Assembly (NCBI GenBank): GCA_030634925.1
Contig: DAOVZV010000030.1
Location: 1 to 8,643, forward strand
Reading direction: 5' to 3'
From: Sulfurovum sp.
GTDB lineage: Bacteria > Campylobacterota > Campylobacteria > Campylobacterales > Sulfurovaceae
Length of the DNA: 8,643 nucleotides
Each line of letters starts with the position of its first letter. Position 1 is the stretch's first letter. The notes under the pieces are model-generated. The model had not been told where the DNA came from. It made no database searches and saw nothing but the letters and a program-made list of their open reading frames with translations. This document shows, one piece after another, positions 1 through 7,125 of the stretch. Made by a program: the position numbers and the translations under genes.

Positions 1-739
1 TATCCATCTCTTCTACTGCTGCTTGATAAAGTAAGTCTGCTTTTAGTTTTTCATTGTGTTTTTCTTGAGTTATATTTATATCTACTACATCTTTTGTAGT
101 TACTACTTTTGCCTTTTCTACTTTTTTGGCATCTGCTATATCTTTTGCTTTTTTAGCTTCTTCTGCATCTTGAGCCTCTTGGACTTTTTTAGCTTCTTCA
201 GCTTCTTGTGCTTCTTTCTTCTCTTTAGCTTCTTTGGCATCTGCTATATCTTTTGCCTCTTTAGCTTCTTTGGCTTTTTTAGTATCTTCTGCATTTTTTG
301 CTTCTTCTACTATTTGATTATCTTTTTGCTTTTTAGCTCTTTCTCTTTCATAAGCTTCTACTTCTAGCTTCTCTTTGGCTAGTCTATCTTCTTCTTTGGT
401 AGTAGTTTTTTCAGGAGGTGTTATTATAAAGTCTGGTATATCTATATCCTCTACAGCTACATCTTCTATTACTATCTCTTCTTCTACTGTTTCGGTCTTT
501 TTGACTTCAGGCTTCTCTATCTCTACCTCTACTGGTATCTCTGTATCTTCACTCTCTACAGTTACCTCTTCTACTATTGGTTCTTTTGATTTTTTATTTG
601 AAACTTCTTTTAGGTCTGTTAGTAGCATATTTTGCTCTTCTTCTATGCTTCCTAAATTTTCATCTTCATCAAATGGATTTTCCGATGCGTTCAAACTCAC
701 AAATAGTACAGCTATAGTTATCAATAGATACTTTTTCAT
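1..739 (-). CDS. Secreted protein with charged repeat linker, probable AMIN-domain protein (3' end beyond window)
   Basis: The frame is open from an ATG at 737-739 to the left edge: 246 residues with no stop, so the C-terminus is missing. A GGAT-type ribosome binding site (AAGGAT) lies just upstream, inside the end of the previous gene, with a 3-base gap between the two genes. The product starts with a signal peptide (MKKYLLITIAVLFVSLNA), then ENPFDEDE, a mature start I associate with Campylobacterota AMIN-domain envelope proteins. Residues 25-120 are very acidic. Residues 120-215 are an E/A/K-rich, probably helical linker with repeated AKEAKEAK-like units, and AKDIADAK occurs twice exactly 36 residues apart. 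No globular domain is reached before the edge, so the AMIN assignment rests on position after eno and the DivIC-like gene and on the N-terminus. In this phylum such proteins are thought to act in the periplasm or at the septum. A TonB/TolA-like spacer protein is the main alternative. Confidence 0.8.
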   Translation of the reverse strand, partial: MKKYLLITIAVLFVSLNASENPFDEDENLGSIEEEQNMLLTDLKEVSNKKSKEPIVEEVTVESEDTEIPVEVEIEKPEVKKTETVEEEIVIEDVAVEDIDIPDFIITPPEKTTTKEEDRLAKEKLEVEAYERERAKKQKDNQIVEEAKNAEDTKKAKEAKEAKDIADAKEAKEKKEAQEAEEAKKVQEAQDAEEAKKAKDIADAKKVEKAKVVTTKDVVDINITQEKHNEKLKADLLYQAAVEEMD

Positions 740-742
740 ATT

Positions 743-994
743 TTAATCCTTTGGCTCTAATTGTTTCAACTCAAAGTACTCTTTTTGGAGTCTTTGGTTT
801 TCAACTTTTAATATTCTCTCTTTTTGAGATAAGATTTGTTTGTTCTCTTTCAACTGCTTCAAGACAGTCCATGAGTTCTCTCCATATATTAGTATAGATA
901 GATAAGTACCAAAAAGTAATATTGCTATTATCTTCACCAAAAAACTCTTTAGTGATGAGCCTACTATATCTTTTTGATTTTCTATATCAGCCAT
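743..994 (-). CDS. Small DivIC/FtsB-like membrane protein (septum formation initiator type)
   Basis: This 83-residue protein has the architecture of the FtsB/DivIC/FtsL family: a short cytoplasmic N-terminus, one membrane segment at about residues 19-37 (LVKIIAILLFGTYLSILIY), then a coiled coil at about 42-80 ending in YFELKQLEP. Proteins of this type form part of the divisome subcomplex that controls septal peptidoglycan synthesis. The size is normal for the family. It starts 12 bases after the eno stop with no clear Shine-Dalgarno sequence, so translation may be coupled to eno. It ends 3 bases before the next gene, so all three should share a transcript. The position between eno and a secreted AMIN-type protein is, as I recall, conserved in Campylobacterota. 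The family call rests on architecture; which of FtsB, FtsL or DivIC it replaces cannot be read from the sequence. Confidence 0.8.
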   Translation of the reverse strand: MADIENQKDIVGSSLKSFLVKIIAILLFGTYLSILIYGENSWTVLKQLKENKQILSQKERILKVENQRLQKEYFELKQLEPKD

Positions 995-1006
995 ACTATA
1001 GTCTAG

Positions 1007-2281
1007 TTACTTTGTAAATATTGAAGCACCCAAATACTCAAACTGTCCCAACTCTCTCTCTATATCTAGTAGTCTGTTGTATTTTGCAATTCTATCACTT
1101 CTAGCTGTTGAGCCTGTTTTTATCTCTCCTGTGTTGAGTGCTACAGCAAAATCTGCTATAAATGTATCTTCACTCTCTCCACTTCTGTGACTCATCACAC
1201 AAGTATATCCACTTCTTTGAGCCAATCTAACAGTCTGCATAGTCTCTGATACTGTTCCGATTTGATTTGGCTTGATTAGTATAGAGTTTGCTATATCTTT
1301 CTCTATTCCCTCTGCCAAAATCTCTACATTTGTCACAAATAAATCATCTCCAACAAGTTGTACTTTGTCTCCTAGTACTTCTGTAAGCTCTTTCCAACCA
1401 CTCCAGTCATCTTCGCTAAGACCATCTTCTATAGATACAATTGGGTAGTTTTCACACATATTTGCATAATATGCGATAAGCTCTGAACTTGTGAGCTTTC
1501 TATCTTCTGATTTGAGTACATATAGACCATCTTCATCTACAAGCTCACTAGCAGCTACATCTAGTGCTATAGCTATCTCTTCTCCAGCTTTGTATCCTGC
1601 TTTTGCTATAGCTTTCATAATCACTTCTAAAGGCTCTTCATTGTTTTTGAGATTTGGAGCAAATCCACCCTCATCACCAACAGCTGTACTCTCACCCATC
1701 TCATCTATAATTTTTTTGAGATGTTGATACACTTCTGCACAAGCTCTTAGACCTTCTGAAAATCTATCAAAACCTAGAGGCATTACCATATATTCTTGGA
1801 AATCAACAGAGTTGTTTGCGTGTTCTCCACCATTGATAATATTTATCATAGGTACAGGCATAGTCACAGCATTTGCTCCACCCAAATATCTATATAGAGG
1901 TATCTTTAGACTAGTGGCACTAGCTCTTGCTACAGCCATAGATACGCCTAGTACAGCATTTGCACCTAGAGTACCATAGTTGGAAGTTCCATCAGTCTCT
2001 TTCATTACGAGGTCTATCTCTGCTTGATTGAAAGGACTAAGTCCTACAAGTGCATCATTGATAGCTCCATTGACATTGTCACAAGCAGTCAAAATACCTT
2101 TGCCCATATAACGGTCTCCACCGTCTCTAAGCTCCAATGCTTCTCTTTTTCCAGTACTTGCTCCACTAGGGACTATCGCACTCTCTACTGTTCCATCACT
2201 CAAACTTACAGTAGCTTTAACCGTAGGGTTACCTCTACTATCCATTACTTCTGTAGCCAAAATCGAATCAATATAAATCAT
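1007..2281 (-). CDS. eno: Enolase (phosphopyruvate hydratase)
   Basis: Interconverts 2-phosphoglycerate and phosphoenolpyruvate in cytoplasmic glycolysis and gluconeogenesis; Mg-dependent. The 424-residue length is normal. Family landmarks occur in order: the mobile loop SGASTGKRE (39-47), H154 in GGEHANNS, E163 in FQEYMVMP, the acid E204 in GDEGGFAPN, metal ligands D241, E285 (SIEDGL) and D312 (GDDLF), the catalytic lysine K337 in [14 protein letters not shown], and SHRSGE (364-369) for phosphate binding. The C-terminal [14 protein letters not shown] is also typical. The start is supported by AAGGAT 6 bases upstream and by alignment of [17 protein letters not shown] with the family N-terminus. 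It leads a three-gene minus-strand unit. In most relatives I recall recA lying directly upstream of eno; here a lipoprotein gene is there instead. The 79-base upstream gap is A+T rich and must hold the promoter if the lipoprotein transcript does not read through; I see no convincing -10/-35 pair in it. Confidence 0.98.
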   Translation of the reverse strand: MIYIDSILATEVMDSRGNPTVKATVSLSDGTVESAIVPSGASTGKREALELRDGGDRYMGKGILTACDNVNGAINDALVGLSPFNQAEIDLVMKETDGTSNYGTLGANAVLGVSMAVARASATSLKIPLYRYLGGANAVTMPVPMINIINGGEHANNSVDFQEYMVMPLGFDRFSEGLRACAEVYQHLKKIIDEMGESTAVGDEGGFAPNLKNNEEPLEVIMKAIAKAGYKAGEEIAIALDVAASELVDEDGLYVLKSEDRKLTSSELIAYYANMCENYPIVSIEDGLSEDDWSGWKELTEVLGDKVQLVGDDLFVTNVEILAEGIEKDIANSILIKPNQIGTVSETMQTVRLAQRSGYTCVMSHRSGESEDTFIADFAVALNTGEIKTGSTARSDRIAKYNRLLDIERELGQFEYLGASIFTK

Positions 2282-2360
2282 TCGTATCCTTCGTATATAA
2301 TTATTATTCTATAGCTTTATTTTATCGAAATTATCCTGATAAGGAGAATGATTATAAAAA

Positions 2361-2810
2361 CTAACGAATAAGTTTCCCATTTTCAAATATTACTGTTTTC
2401 TCAACTTCACCATCTATACGGTATGATTTTCCCTCTCCGTGGAGTATGCCATTTATATATGGATAGGTTATCATCAAGTCACCGTTTGGATAAAATGACT
2501 CTTGAGTACCATGAAGTCTTCCATTTACATAGGTTCTTTTTTCTATCTTTAGTGAGTTGTCATCATATACAATCATCTCTCCATGTTTTACGCCATTTTT
2601 TATATGAGATATTACTTTTAGGTTTCCTGTATATCCATATTGTTTGAGAGTACCATTCATCTCTGTCTTGTCAGTCATTATAAATTCTGACTGTATTGCT
2701 CCACCTCTGTAATACTCTTTTTTGACCTTTTTATCAGATAAGCCTGGCATACTACAGCTATTGAGAGATAATATTAGTAGAGAGGCGATAAAAAAAGTTA
2801 ATTTATTCAT
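2361..2810 (-). CDS. Lipoprotein with MORN-type repeats (YwqK-like)
   Basis: The 149-residue product begins with a lipoprotein signal peptide ending in the lipobox LNSC (C19), so it is likely lipid-anchored in the periplasm or outer membrane. The rest is a row of MORN_2-like units: NG(V/R/I)(K/L)HG occurs at 72-77, 96-101 and 120-125, spaced about 24 residues apart, with Y-D/P-N/D-G turns between. Databases usually name such proteins 'YwqK family antitoxin', but that label is weak evidence of an antitoxin role. No toxin-like partner is next to it: the neighbours are eno downstream and a divergent DUF302-like gene. AAGGAT sits just upstream of the ATG. It is separated from eno by 79 bases and read in the same direction. 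The repeats suggest a beta-sheet binding surface; the ligand is unknown. Confidence 0.85.
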   Translation of the reverse strand: MNKLTFFIASLLILSLNSCSMPGLSDKKVKKEYYRGGAIQSEFIMTDKTEMNGTLKQYGYTGNLKVISHIKNGVKHGEMIVYDDNSLKIEKRTYVNGRLHGTQESFYPNGDLMITYPYINGILHGEGKSYRIDGEVEKTVIFENGKLIR

Positions 2811-2842
2811 TATAATCCTTAATGTTGATATATAGTAACAAA

Positions 2843-2848
2843 ATTATA
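2843..2848 (-). promoter_or_regulatory. Probable -10 element for the MORN lipoprotein gene
   Basis: On the minus strand a perfect TATAAT sits about 32 bases before the ATG, preceded by a T/A-rich stretch (TTTTATAG). No good -35 box is visible, as is common for sigma-70 promoters in Campylobacterota. It lies in the 132-base divergent region between two envelope genes. Confidence 0.45.
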
Positions 2849-2897
2849 CTATAAAATATTCTATTTATATTCATTAAAGTTAAATTAATATAGTTTT

Positions 2898-2909
2898 TAT
2901 TATTATATT
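2898..2909 (+). promoter_or_regulatory. Candidate -10 region for the DUF302-like gene
   Basis: TATTAT followed by an overlapping TATATT lies after a T-run (GTTTTTA), 34-45 bases before the start codon. The T-rich stretch upstream of a -10 fits the promoter style of this phylum, but the whole region is so A+T rich that chance matches are likely. Confidence 0.3.
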
Positions 2910-2942
2910 CAACAGATTTAACAAAATTACAAGGAATTAGAT

Positions 2943-3908
2943 ATGAAACTAAACAAAGTTATATTGGCATTTATGTTGGTTATTGGACTAGCACAAGCAG
3001 AGCTAACGGCAGAATTACACGCAGTCAAAGGTAATCAAGAGGCACAAATTGATACTCTTATGTCAAAGATTGATACTATTGGATATGGTAACATCGGTGC
3101 AAACAAAAATATCCAAGAGTTCTACTACAAAATGTTTAACGACAAAAATGTAGAGATGATATCTTTCTTTGGTATGATTAACAAAGAGAAAATCAGACCT
3201 CTTTTACTCAAAAACCCTGATTTTGGTGCATTTTCTCCATTTAACTTCTTGGTATATAAAACTCTTGATACAAAAGCAGATGATAATACATGGTTTGGTC
3301 ACTTAGATGCAAACACTATGCTAAATATCATTGGCGAAAAAGATGAAGCTACTAGAAAAGAGTTTACAGAAATGGTAACATCTCTTGATGATTTGGCAAC
3401 AGCTGAACTCAAACCAACTATTAGCAAGAAATTTGAGCATACAGCAGCAATGCCAACTCACGGTCTTACAAAAATGGTGAAAAAGTTTGAAACTCCAGAT
3501 GACTTAGAAGAGTTTGTTGAAGAGTTTGTAGGAACTCACGATTCAAAATTTTCTACAAACAAATTTATCATAGCTGGTTTTGTAGATTTGAAGTTTGAAT
3601 ACGAAGATGCAGAATTAGAGTTTGACAAATATGACGCGTACTGGGTATCTCTACTTTGCCACTTTGAATTTTCAAATTCAGTATTTAACAATGGTAACCC
3701 AGAAGCTGGTATGTTTGCTCCTTGTTCAATCTATTTCTATATTCCAAAAGGTACAAATGAGCTTCATGTTGGATACTCAAATGTAAGTAACTGGATTGTA
3801 TCTCTCAACTTCAAAGATGAGAAGAAAATCAAAGATATGAAAGATATTGATAATCAAGTTGTAGAAACATTCAAAACTTTAGGTTTTGAACTTGTAGAAC
3901 AAAAGTAG
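2943..3908 (+). CDS. Secreted protein with two DUF302-like modules
   Basis: This 321-residue protein has a clear signal peptide (MKLNKVILAFMLVIGLAQA, cleavage near 19/20), so it is periplasmic or exported. Two segments look like copies of the DUF302 core: residues 91-122 (NPDFGAFSPFNFLVYK ... TWFGHLD) and 252-280 (NPEAGMFAPCSIYFYIPKG ... ELHVGY). Both have the N-P-x-x-G-x-F-x-P turn followed by a hydrophobic strand and an aromatic/glycine strand. The linker at 130-195 is acidic and helical. The two modules carry C239 and C261. DUF302 proteins have no settled function; some small ones have been linked to sulfur or heme metabolism. AAGGA sits 8 bases before the ATG. It stands alone on the plus strand, ends at a strong hairpin, and is not part of the following ribosomal operon. 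The domain call is from motif memory. Confidence 0.85.
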   Translation: MKLNKVILAFMLVIGLAQAELTAELHAVKGNQEAQIDTLMSKIDTIGYGNIGANKNIQEFYYKMFNDKNVEMISFFGMINKEKIRPLLLKNPDFGAFSPFNFLVYKTLDTKADDNTWFGHLDANTMLNIIGEKDEATRKEFTEMVTSLDDLATAELKPTISKKFEHTAAMPTHGLTKMVKKFETPDDLEEFVEEFVGTHDSKFSTNKFIIAGFVDLKFEYEDAELEFDKYDAYWVSLLCHFEFSNSVFNNGNPEAGMFAPCSIYFYIPKGTNELHVGYSNVSNWIVSLNFKDEKKIKDMKDIDNQVVETFKTLGFELVEQK

Positions 3909-3932
3909 ATTATAAATTATAATATTACTTCC

Positions 3933-3961
3933 TAGCAGAGTAGGCAAGACCTACTCTGCTA
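3933..3961 (+). terminator. Perfect 12-bp hairpin after the DUF302-like gene
   Basis: TAGCAGAGTAGG (3933-3944) and CCTACTCTGCTA (3950-3961) are exact reverse complements around a 5-base loop (CAAGA), 24 bases after the stop codon. No T-run follows on either strand, so it is a T-less terminator, an mRNA-end stabiliser, or an operator. Its position at the end of a single-gene unit favours termination. Confidence 0.6.
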
Positions 3962-3968
3962 TATACCG

Positions 3969-4013
3969 ACCAAAATTACATTAAGTTATAATAAAGAATA
4001 TTTTGGTTATAAT
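3969..4013 (+). promoter_or_regulatory. Inverted repeat and upstream TATAAT before the ribosomal operon
   Basis: ACCAAAAT (3969-3976) and ATTTTGGT (4000-4007) form an 8-base inverted repeat with a 23-base A+T-rich spacer. TATAAT at 4008-4013 abuts the right arm after TTTTGG. This could be a distal promoter for the rpmJ operon with an overlapping operator, giving a 5' leader of about 140 bases. Nothing else codes in 3909-4161. Confidence 0.35.
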
Positions 4014-4069
4014 CCTCCTCCTTATCACTAATGTAAATTAAGTTTTAAGAACTGCGAGAAGAACTTTTA

Positions 4070-4161
4070 TATAATTTGCACTGCTTATATAAGGGTTGGA
4101 TTGATTTTTATTCATCAGTCCACGCAACAATTTAGGTGCAAAATAATCACAGGAGTAACCG
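4070..4161 (+). promoter_or_regulatory. Promoter-proximal structured leader of the rpmJ operon
   Basis: TATAAT at 4070-4075, preceded by CTTTTA, is a good -10 box. The leader between it and rpmJ can fold. GGATTGAT (4098-4105) pairs with ATCAGTCC (4114-4121) with one G-U, extended by GTT/AAC (4095-4097 with 4126-4128). An outer stem TTTGCAC (4075-4081) with GTGCAAA (4136-4142) forms if transcription starts upstream, for example at the 4008-4013 box. The structure ends next to the rpmJ ribosome binding site (AGGAG, 4151-4155). Ribosomal operon leaders of this kind often mediate autoregulation, classically by S4 for the alpha operon. That role is inferred here. Confidence 0.4.
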
Positions 4162-4275
4162 ATGAAGGTTAGACCATCAGTTAAAAAAATGTGTGATGAT
4201 TGTAAAATCGTCAAACGCAAGGGTATAGTACGCGTGATTTGTAAAAATCCAAAACATAAACAGAGACAAGGATAA
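4162..4275 (+). CDS. rpmJ: 50S ribosomal protein L36
   Basis: This is a 37-residue protein, the normal length for L36. It starts [11 protein letters not shown] and carries the zinc-ribbon ligands C11, C14, C27 and H32, so it is the zinc-binding (C+) form. It contains the family string [20 protein letters not shown]. It sits in the large ribosomal subunit near the peptidyl transferase region. AGGAG lies 6 bases before the ATG, and the stop is 2 bases before the rpsM start. It is the first gene of the transcript in this window; infA, often immediately upstream in relatives, is absent. Confidence 0.97.
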   Translation: MKVRPSVKKMCDDCKIVKRKGIVRVICKNPKHKQRQG

Positions 4276-4277
4276 AC

Positions 4278-4640
4278 ATGGCTCGTATAGCAGGTGTTGA
4301 TTTACCACAGAAAAAGAGAATGGAGTATGCACTTACTTACATTTTTGGTATTGGTTTGAAAACTTCAAGAGATATTCTTGACAGAACAGGTATTGACTAT
4401 AATACAAGAGCTCACGCACTTACAGATGCAGAAGCTGCATTAATTCGTAAAGATATTCAAGAGCATGTTATGGTTGAGGGAGACTTAAGAAAAAAAGTAA
4501 CTTTAGATATTAAAGCACTTATGGATTTAGGTTCTTACAGAGGCATTAGACACAGAAGAGGTTTACCTTGTCGTGGACAAAAAACAAAGACAAACGCGCG
4601 TACTCGTAAAGGTAAGCGTAAAACTGTCGGCGCGGCATAA
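4278..4640 (+). CDS. rpsM: 30S ribosomal protein S13
   Basis: S13 sits in the head of the small subunit and contacts tRNA and the large subunit through the intersubunit bridges. At 120 residues it has normal length. The N-terminus [14 protein letters not shown] and the C-terminal signature [18 protein letters not shown] (86-103), followed by the basic tail [12 protein letters not shown], are diagnostic. It starts 2 bases after rpmJ, so it is probably translationally coupled. It ends GAA-TAA, and its stop overlaps the next gene's ribosome binding site. Confidence 0.99.
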   Translation: MARIAGVDLPQKKRMEYALTYIFGIGLKTSRDILDRTGIDYNTRAHALTDAEAALIRKDIQEHVMVEGDLRKKVTLDIKALMDLGSYRGIRHRRGLPCRGQKTKTNARTRKGKRKTVGAA

Positions 4641-4650
4641 GGAGTAGTTT

Positions 4651-5025
4651 ATGGCTAAGAAAAAAGCAAAAAAAAGTATAGCAAAAGCAGTTGTGTATAT
4701 CGCAGCTACTTTTAACAATACTGTAATCACAGTTACAGATGAGATGGGAAATGTTATTACTTGGAGTTCAGCAGGAGCTTTAGGTTTTAAAGGTTCTAAG
4801 AAATCTACACCTTTTGCAGCGACTGAAGCAGTAGCTGATGCGATGAAAAAAGCAATGGAAAATGGTGTAAAAGAAGTAGGAATTAAAGTTCAAGGTCCTG
4901 GTTCTGGTAGAGATACTGCTGTTAAGGCAATTGGTGCAACTGAAGGAATTAGAGTAACATCTTTGAAAGATATTACACCACTTCCACACAATGGTTGTAG
5001 ACCACCTAAAAAGAGAAGGGTATAA
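4651..5025 (+). CDS. rpsK: 30S ribosomal protein S11
   Basis: S11 lies on the platform of the small subunit and helps form the mRNA exit region. The 124-residue length is normal. The family signatures [11 protein letters not shown] (20-30), [14 protein letters not shown] (82-95) and the C-terminus [17 protein letters not shown] are intact. TAAGGAG, which includes the rpsM stop, is placed 8 bases before the ATG. The stop is 3 bases before the rpsD start. Confidence 0.99.
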   Translation: MAKKKAKKSIAKAVVYIAATFNNTVITVTDEMGNVITWSSAGALGFKGSKKSTPFAATEAVADAMKKAMENGVKEVGIKVQGPGSGRDTAVKAIGATEGIRVTSLKDITPLPHNGCRPPKKRRV

Positions 5026-5028
5026 GAT

Positions 5029-5655
5029 ATGGCAAGATATAGAGGTCCAGTTGAGAGACTAGAAAGAAGACTTGGCGTTGATTTGGGATTAAAAGGTGAG
5101 AGAAGACTCGCTGGTAAATCTGCATTAGAAAAAAGACCTTATGCTCCAGGGCAACATGGTCAAAGAAGAACAAAGATTAGTGAATATGGTCTTCAACTTC
5201 AAGAGAAGCAAAAAGCTAAATTTATGTATGGTGTATCTGAAAAACAATTTAGAGCATTATACAAAGAAGCAAACTCAAAAGATGGTAACACAGGTTCCAT
5301 ACTTATCCCCCTTTTACAATAAAGACTTGACAATGTATTTTATAGAATGGGTTTTGCAACGACAAGAGCGTCTGCTAGACAATTTGTAAACCATGGTCAT
5401 GTACTTGTTGATGGTAAGAGAGTTGATATTCCATCATTTAGAGTAAAAGCTGGTCAAAAAGTTGAAATTAGAGAGAAATCTAAAGCTAATGTTCAAATCG
5501 TAAGAGCTATCGAACTTACAAACCAAACTGGTATGGTAGAATGGGTAGATATGGACAAAGAGAAAGTATTTGGAATGTTTACAAGAGTTCCAGAGAGAGA
5601 AGAAATCGCAATACCAGTTGAAGAGCGTCTAATCGTCGAGCTATACTCTAAATAA
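5029..5655 (+). pseudogene. rpsD: 30S ribosomal protein S4, interrupted by an in-frame TAA at codon 98
   Basis: S4 is a primary 16S rRNA binder that nucleates small-subunit assembly; in many bacteria it also represses its own operon. Read through, the frame gives the usual 208 codons. Residues 1-97 ([16 protein letters not shown] ... [10 protein letters not shown] ... [10 protein letters not shown]) and 99-208 ([20 protein letters not shown] ... [16 protein letters not shown] ... RLIVELYSK) are both well conserved and in the same frame. The break is the codon TAA at 5320-5322, where relatives have Gln, so CAA to TAA is the simplest change. Two nearby residues also differ from what I expect: I-P-L-L-Q-stop-R against I-Q-L-L-E-Q-R. 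That makes a tight cluster of changes. An ATG at 5347 could restart translation but would omit the first helix of the S4 RNA-binding domain and has no good ribosome binding site. Because S4 is essential, a sequence error, a second intact copy or suppression should be considered. Confidence 0.9.
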
Positions 5656-5674
5656 TCTTACTAAAGGCTAGTTA

Positions 5675-6673
5675 ATGAGAAAAATCAAAGTTACACCATT
5701 TATGCCAACAGAGGTAGAAGTAAACGAAATTAGTACAAACCATGCACAAGTAATTGCATATCCATTTGAGAGTGGATACGCAGTGACATTGGCACATCCA
5801 CTTAGAAGACTCATATTGGGTTCTTCTATTGGATATGCACCTATCTCAATCAAGATAGAGGGTGCTACGCACGAATTTGATAATATCAGAGGAATGCACG
5901 AAGATGTAGCAGTATTTATCATCAATCTAAAGAACATTCGTTTCAAGATTATAGATGATAGCGATAGAATAGAACTAAAATACTCTTTCTCTGGACATAA
6001 AGAAGTAACAGCACAAGACCTTAACAATGACCTAGTTGAAGTAGTTAATGGTGATTTACCATTGGCTATACTAAATGAAGATGCAACACTCAACTTCACT
6101 GTAGTTATATCAAAAGGTATCGGTTATGTACCGAGTGAAGACCTTAGAGATGATGTAGAGAGTGATACTATCGCGTTGGATGCATTTTTTACACCTGTAA
6201 GAAAAGCAAACTACAAGATAGAGCATGTCCTAGTAGAAGACAATCCAAACTTTGAGAAGATTGTTTTTGATATAGAGACAGATGGTCAAATAGGACCTGT
6301 AGAGGCATTTACAAATGCACTAGAGGTTATGAATAAACAACTTTCTGTATTTAATACAGTATTGGACTTAGATATTAGTACAGCACCAATCAAGAGAGCT
6401 ACTGATGATAATGAGCTTAAGCCATTTATGTTGGCAGTAGATAGTCTAGGACTTAGTGCTAGGTCTTTCAACTCTTTGGATAGAGCTGGTATCAAGTTTA
6501 TTGGTGAGTTGGTATTGATGAGCGAGAGTGAGATTAAAAATATCAAAAATCTAGGTAAAAAATCTCTGGATGAAATCTCTGACTGTTTGGTAGAGAATGG
6601 ATTTGGTGAAGATTTTGAGCTATCAGATGTGATAAGAGTAAATCTCAAAAAGAAGATAGAACAACTAAAATAG
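5675..6673 (+). CDS. rpoA: DNA-directed RNA polymerase subunit alpha
   Basis: Alpha dimerises to start RNA polymerase assembly, and its C-terminal domain binds UP elements and activators. The length of 332 is normal. The N-terminal domain (about 1-235) has the assembly helix HPLRRLILGSSIG (41-53) and the EGATHEFDNIRGMHEDV stretch (62-78). A flexible acidic linker follows (about 236-248). The C-terminal domain (about 249-312) keeps the DNA-contacting R263 in LSARSFNSL and NLGKKSLDEI (292-301). The gene is 19 bases after rpsD, with AAAGG 8 bases before the ATG. Codons are more ATA-rich than in the upstream ribosomal genes. Confidence 0.99.
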   Translation: MRKIKVTPFMPTEVEVNEISTNHAQVIAYPFESGYAVTLAHPLRRLILGSSIGYAPISIKIEGATHEFDNIRGMHEDVAVFIINLKNIRFKIIDDSDRIELKYSFSGHKEVTAQDLNNDLVEVVNGDLPLAILNEDATLNFTVVISKGIGYVPSEDLRDDVESDTIALDAFFTPVRKANYKIEHVLVEDNPNFEKIVFDIETDGQIGPVEAFTNALEVMNKQLSVFNTVLDLDISTAPIKRATDDNELKPFMLAVDSLGLSARSFNSLDRAGIKFIGELVLMSESEIKNIKNLGKKSLDEISDCLVENGFGEDFELSDVIRVNLKKKIEQLK

Positions 6674-6705
6674 TATCTATCTATTGAAAATAAAAAAGGA
6701 ACAGT

Positions 6706-7056
6706 ATGAGACATAAGCACGGTTACCGTAAACTAAATAGAACGAGTTCTCATAGAGCAGCACTTCTAAAAAACCTCTCTATTGCTTTGACAAAAGAGGG
6801 TAAAATAGAGACTACATTGCCAAAAGCAAAAGAGCTTAGAAGCTACTATGAAAAACTTATCACAAAAGCATCAAGTGCTGATTTGAATTCACATAGAGCT
6901 GTTTTTGCAATGTTACAACACAAAGAGTGTACTAACAAATTGGTAAATGAAATAGCACCAAAGTATGCAGAAGTAAATGGTGGATATACAAGAATTATCA
7001 AAACTCGTATGAGAAAAGGTGATTCTGCTCCAATGGCTATTATAGAATTGGTATAA
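6706..7056 (+). CDS. rplQ: 50S ribosomal protein L17
   Basis: L17 lies by the polypeptide exit tunnel of the large subunit. At 116 residues it is the short, core form. The N-terminus [24 protein letters not shown], the middle [13 protein letters not shown] and the C-terminus [25 protein letters not shown] match the family (segments at 1-24, 33-45 and 92-116). AAAAGGA lies 5 bases before the ATG. It is the last gene of the operon, 32 bases after rpoA, and a terminator follows. Confidence 0.99.
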   Translation: MRHKHGYRKLNRTSSHRAALLKNLSIALTKEGKIETTLPKAKELRSYYEKLITKASSADLNSHRAVFAMLQHKECTNKLVNEIAPKYAEVNGGYTRIIKTRMRKGDSAPMAIIELV

Positions 7057-7077
7057 TCTCCAAACTTTAAGTTCTAT

Positions 7078-7105
7078 AAGTCCCAAACTTAGTTTGGGAC
7101 TTTAG
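7078..7105 (+). terminator. Hairpin terminator of the rpmJ-rplQ operon
   Basis: AAGTCCCAAAC (7078-7088) and GTTTGGGACTT (7092-7102) form an 11-bp perfect stem with a 3-base loop (TTA), 21 bases after the rplQ stop. Only a short T-run follows, so some read-through into the next gene is possible. Confidence 0.8.
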
Positions 7106-7125
7106 AAATAGACTAAAGGATACAA

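Noticed and set aside
56..746. Plus-strand ORFs rich in Phe or Ser/Thr over 56-367 and 375-746
   Set aside because: They are antisense shadows of the charged minus-strand gene; the composition is that of reversed Glu/Lys codons, and neither has a ribosome binding site or a family match.
4038..4220. Minus-strand 60-residue ORF over the rpmJ leader
   Set aside because: It overlaps rpmJ antisense, has no ribosome binding site, and the plus-strand signals explain the region.
5327..5345. TTGACA followed by A+T-rich sequence inside rpsD as an internal promoter for the C-terminal half
   Set aside because: The only -10-like sequence (TATAGA) is about 7 bases downstream, far too close for a functional pair.
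5141..5389. Overlapping +1-frame ORF across the rpsD break, suggesting a frameshift
   Set aside because: The two S4 halves are in the same frame (5347 minus 5029 is a multiple of 3), so the lesion is a stop codon and not an indel.
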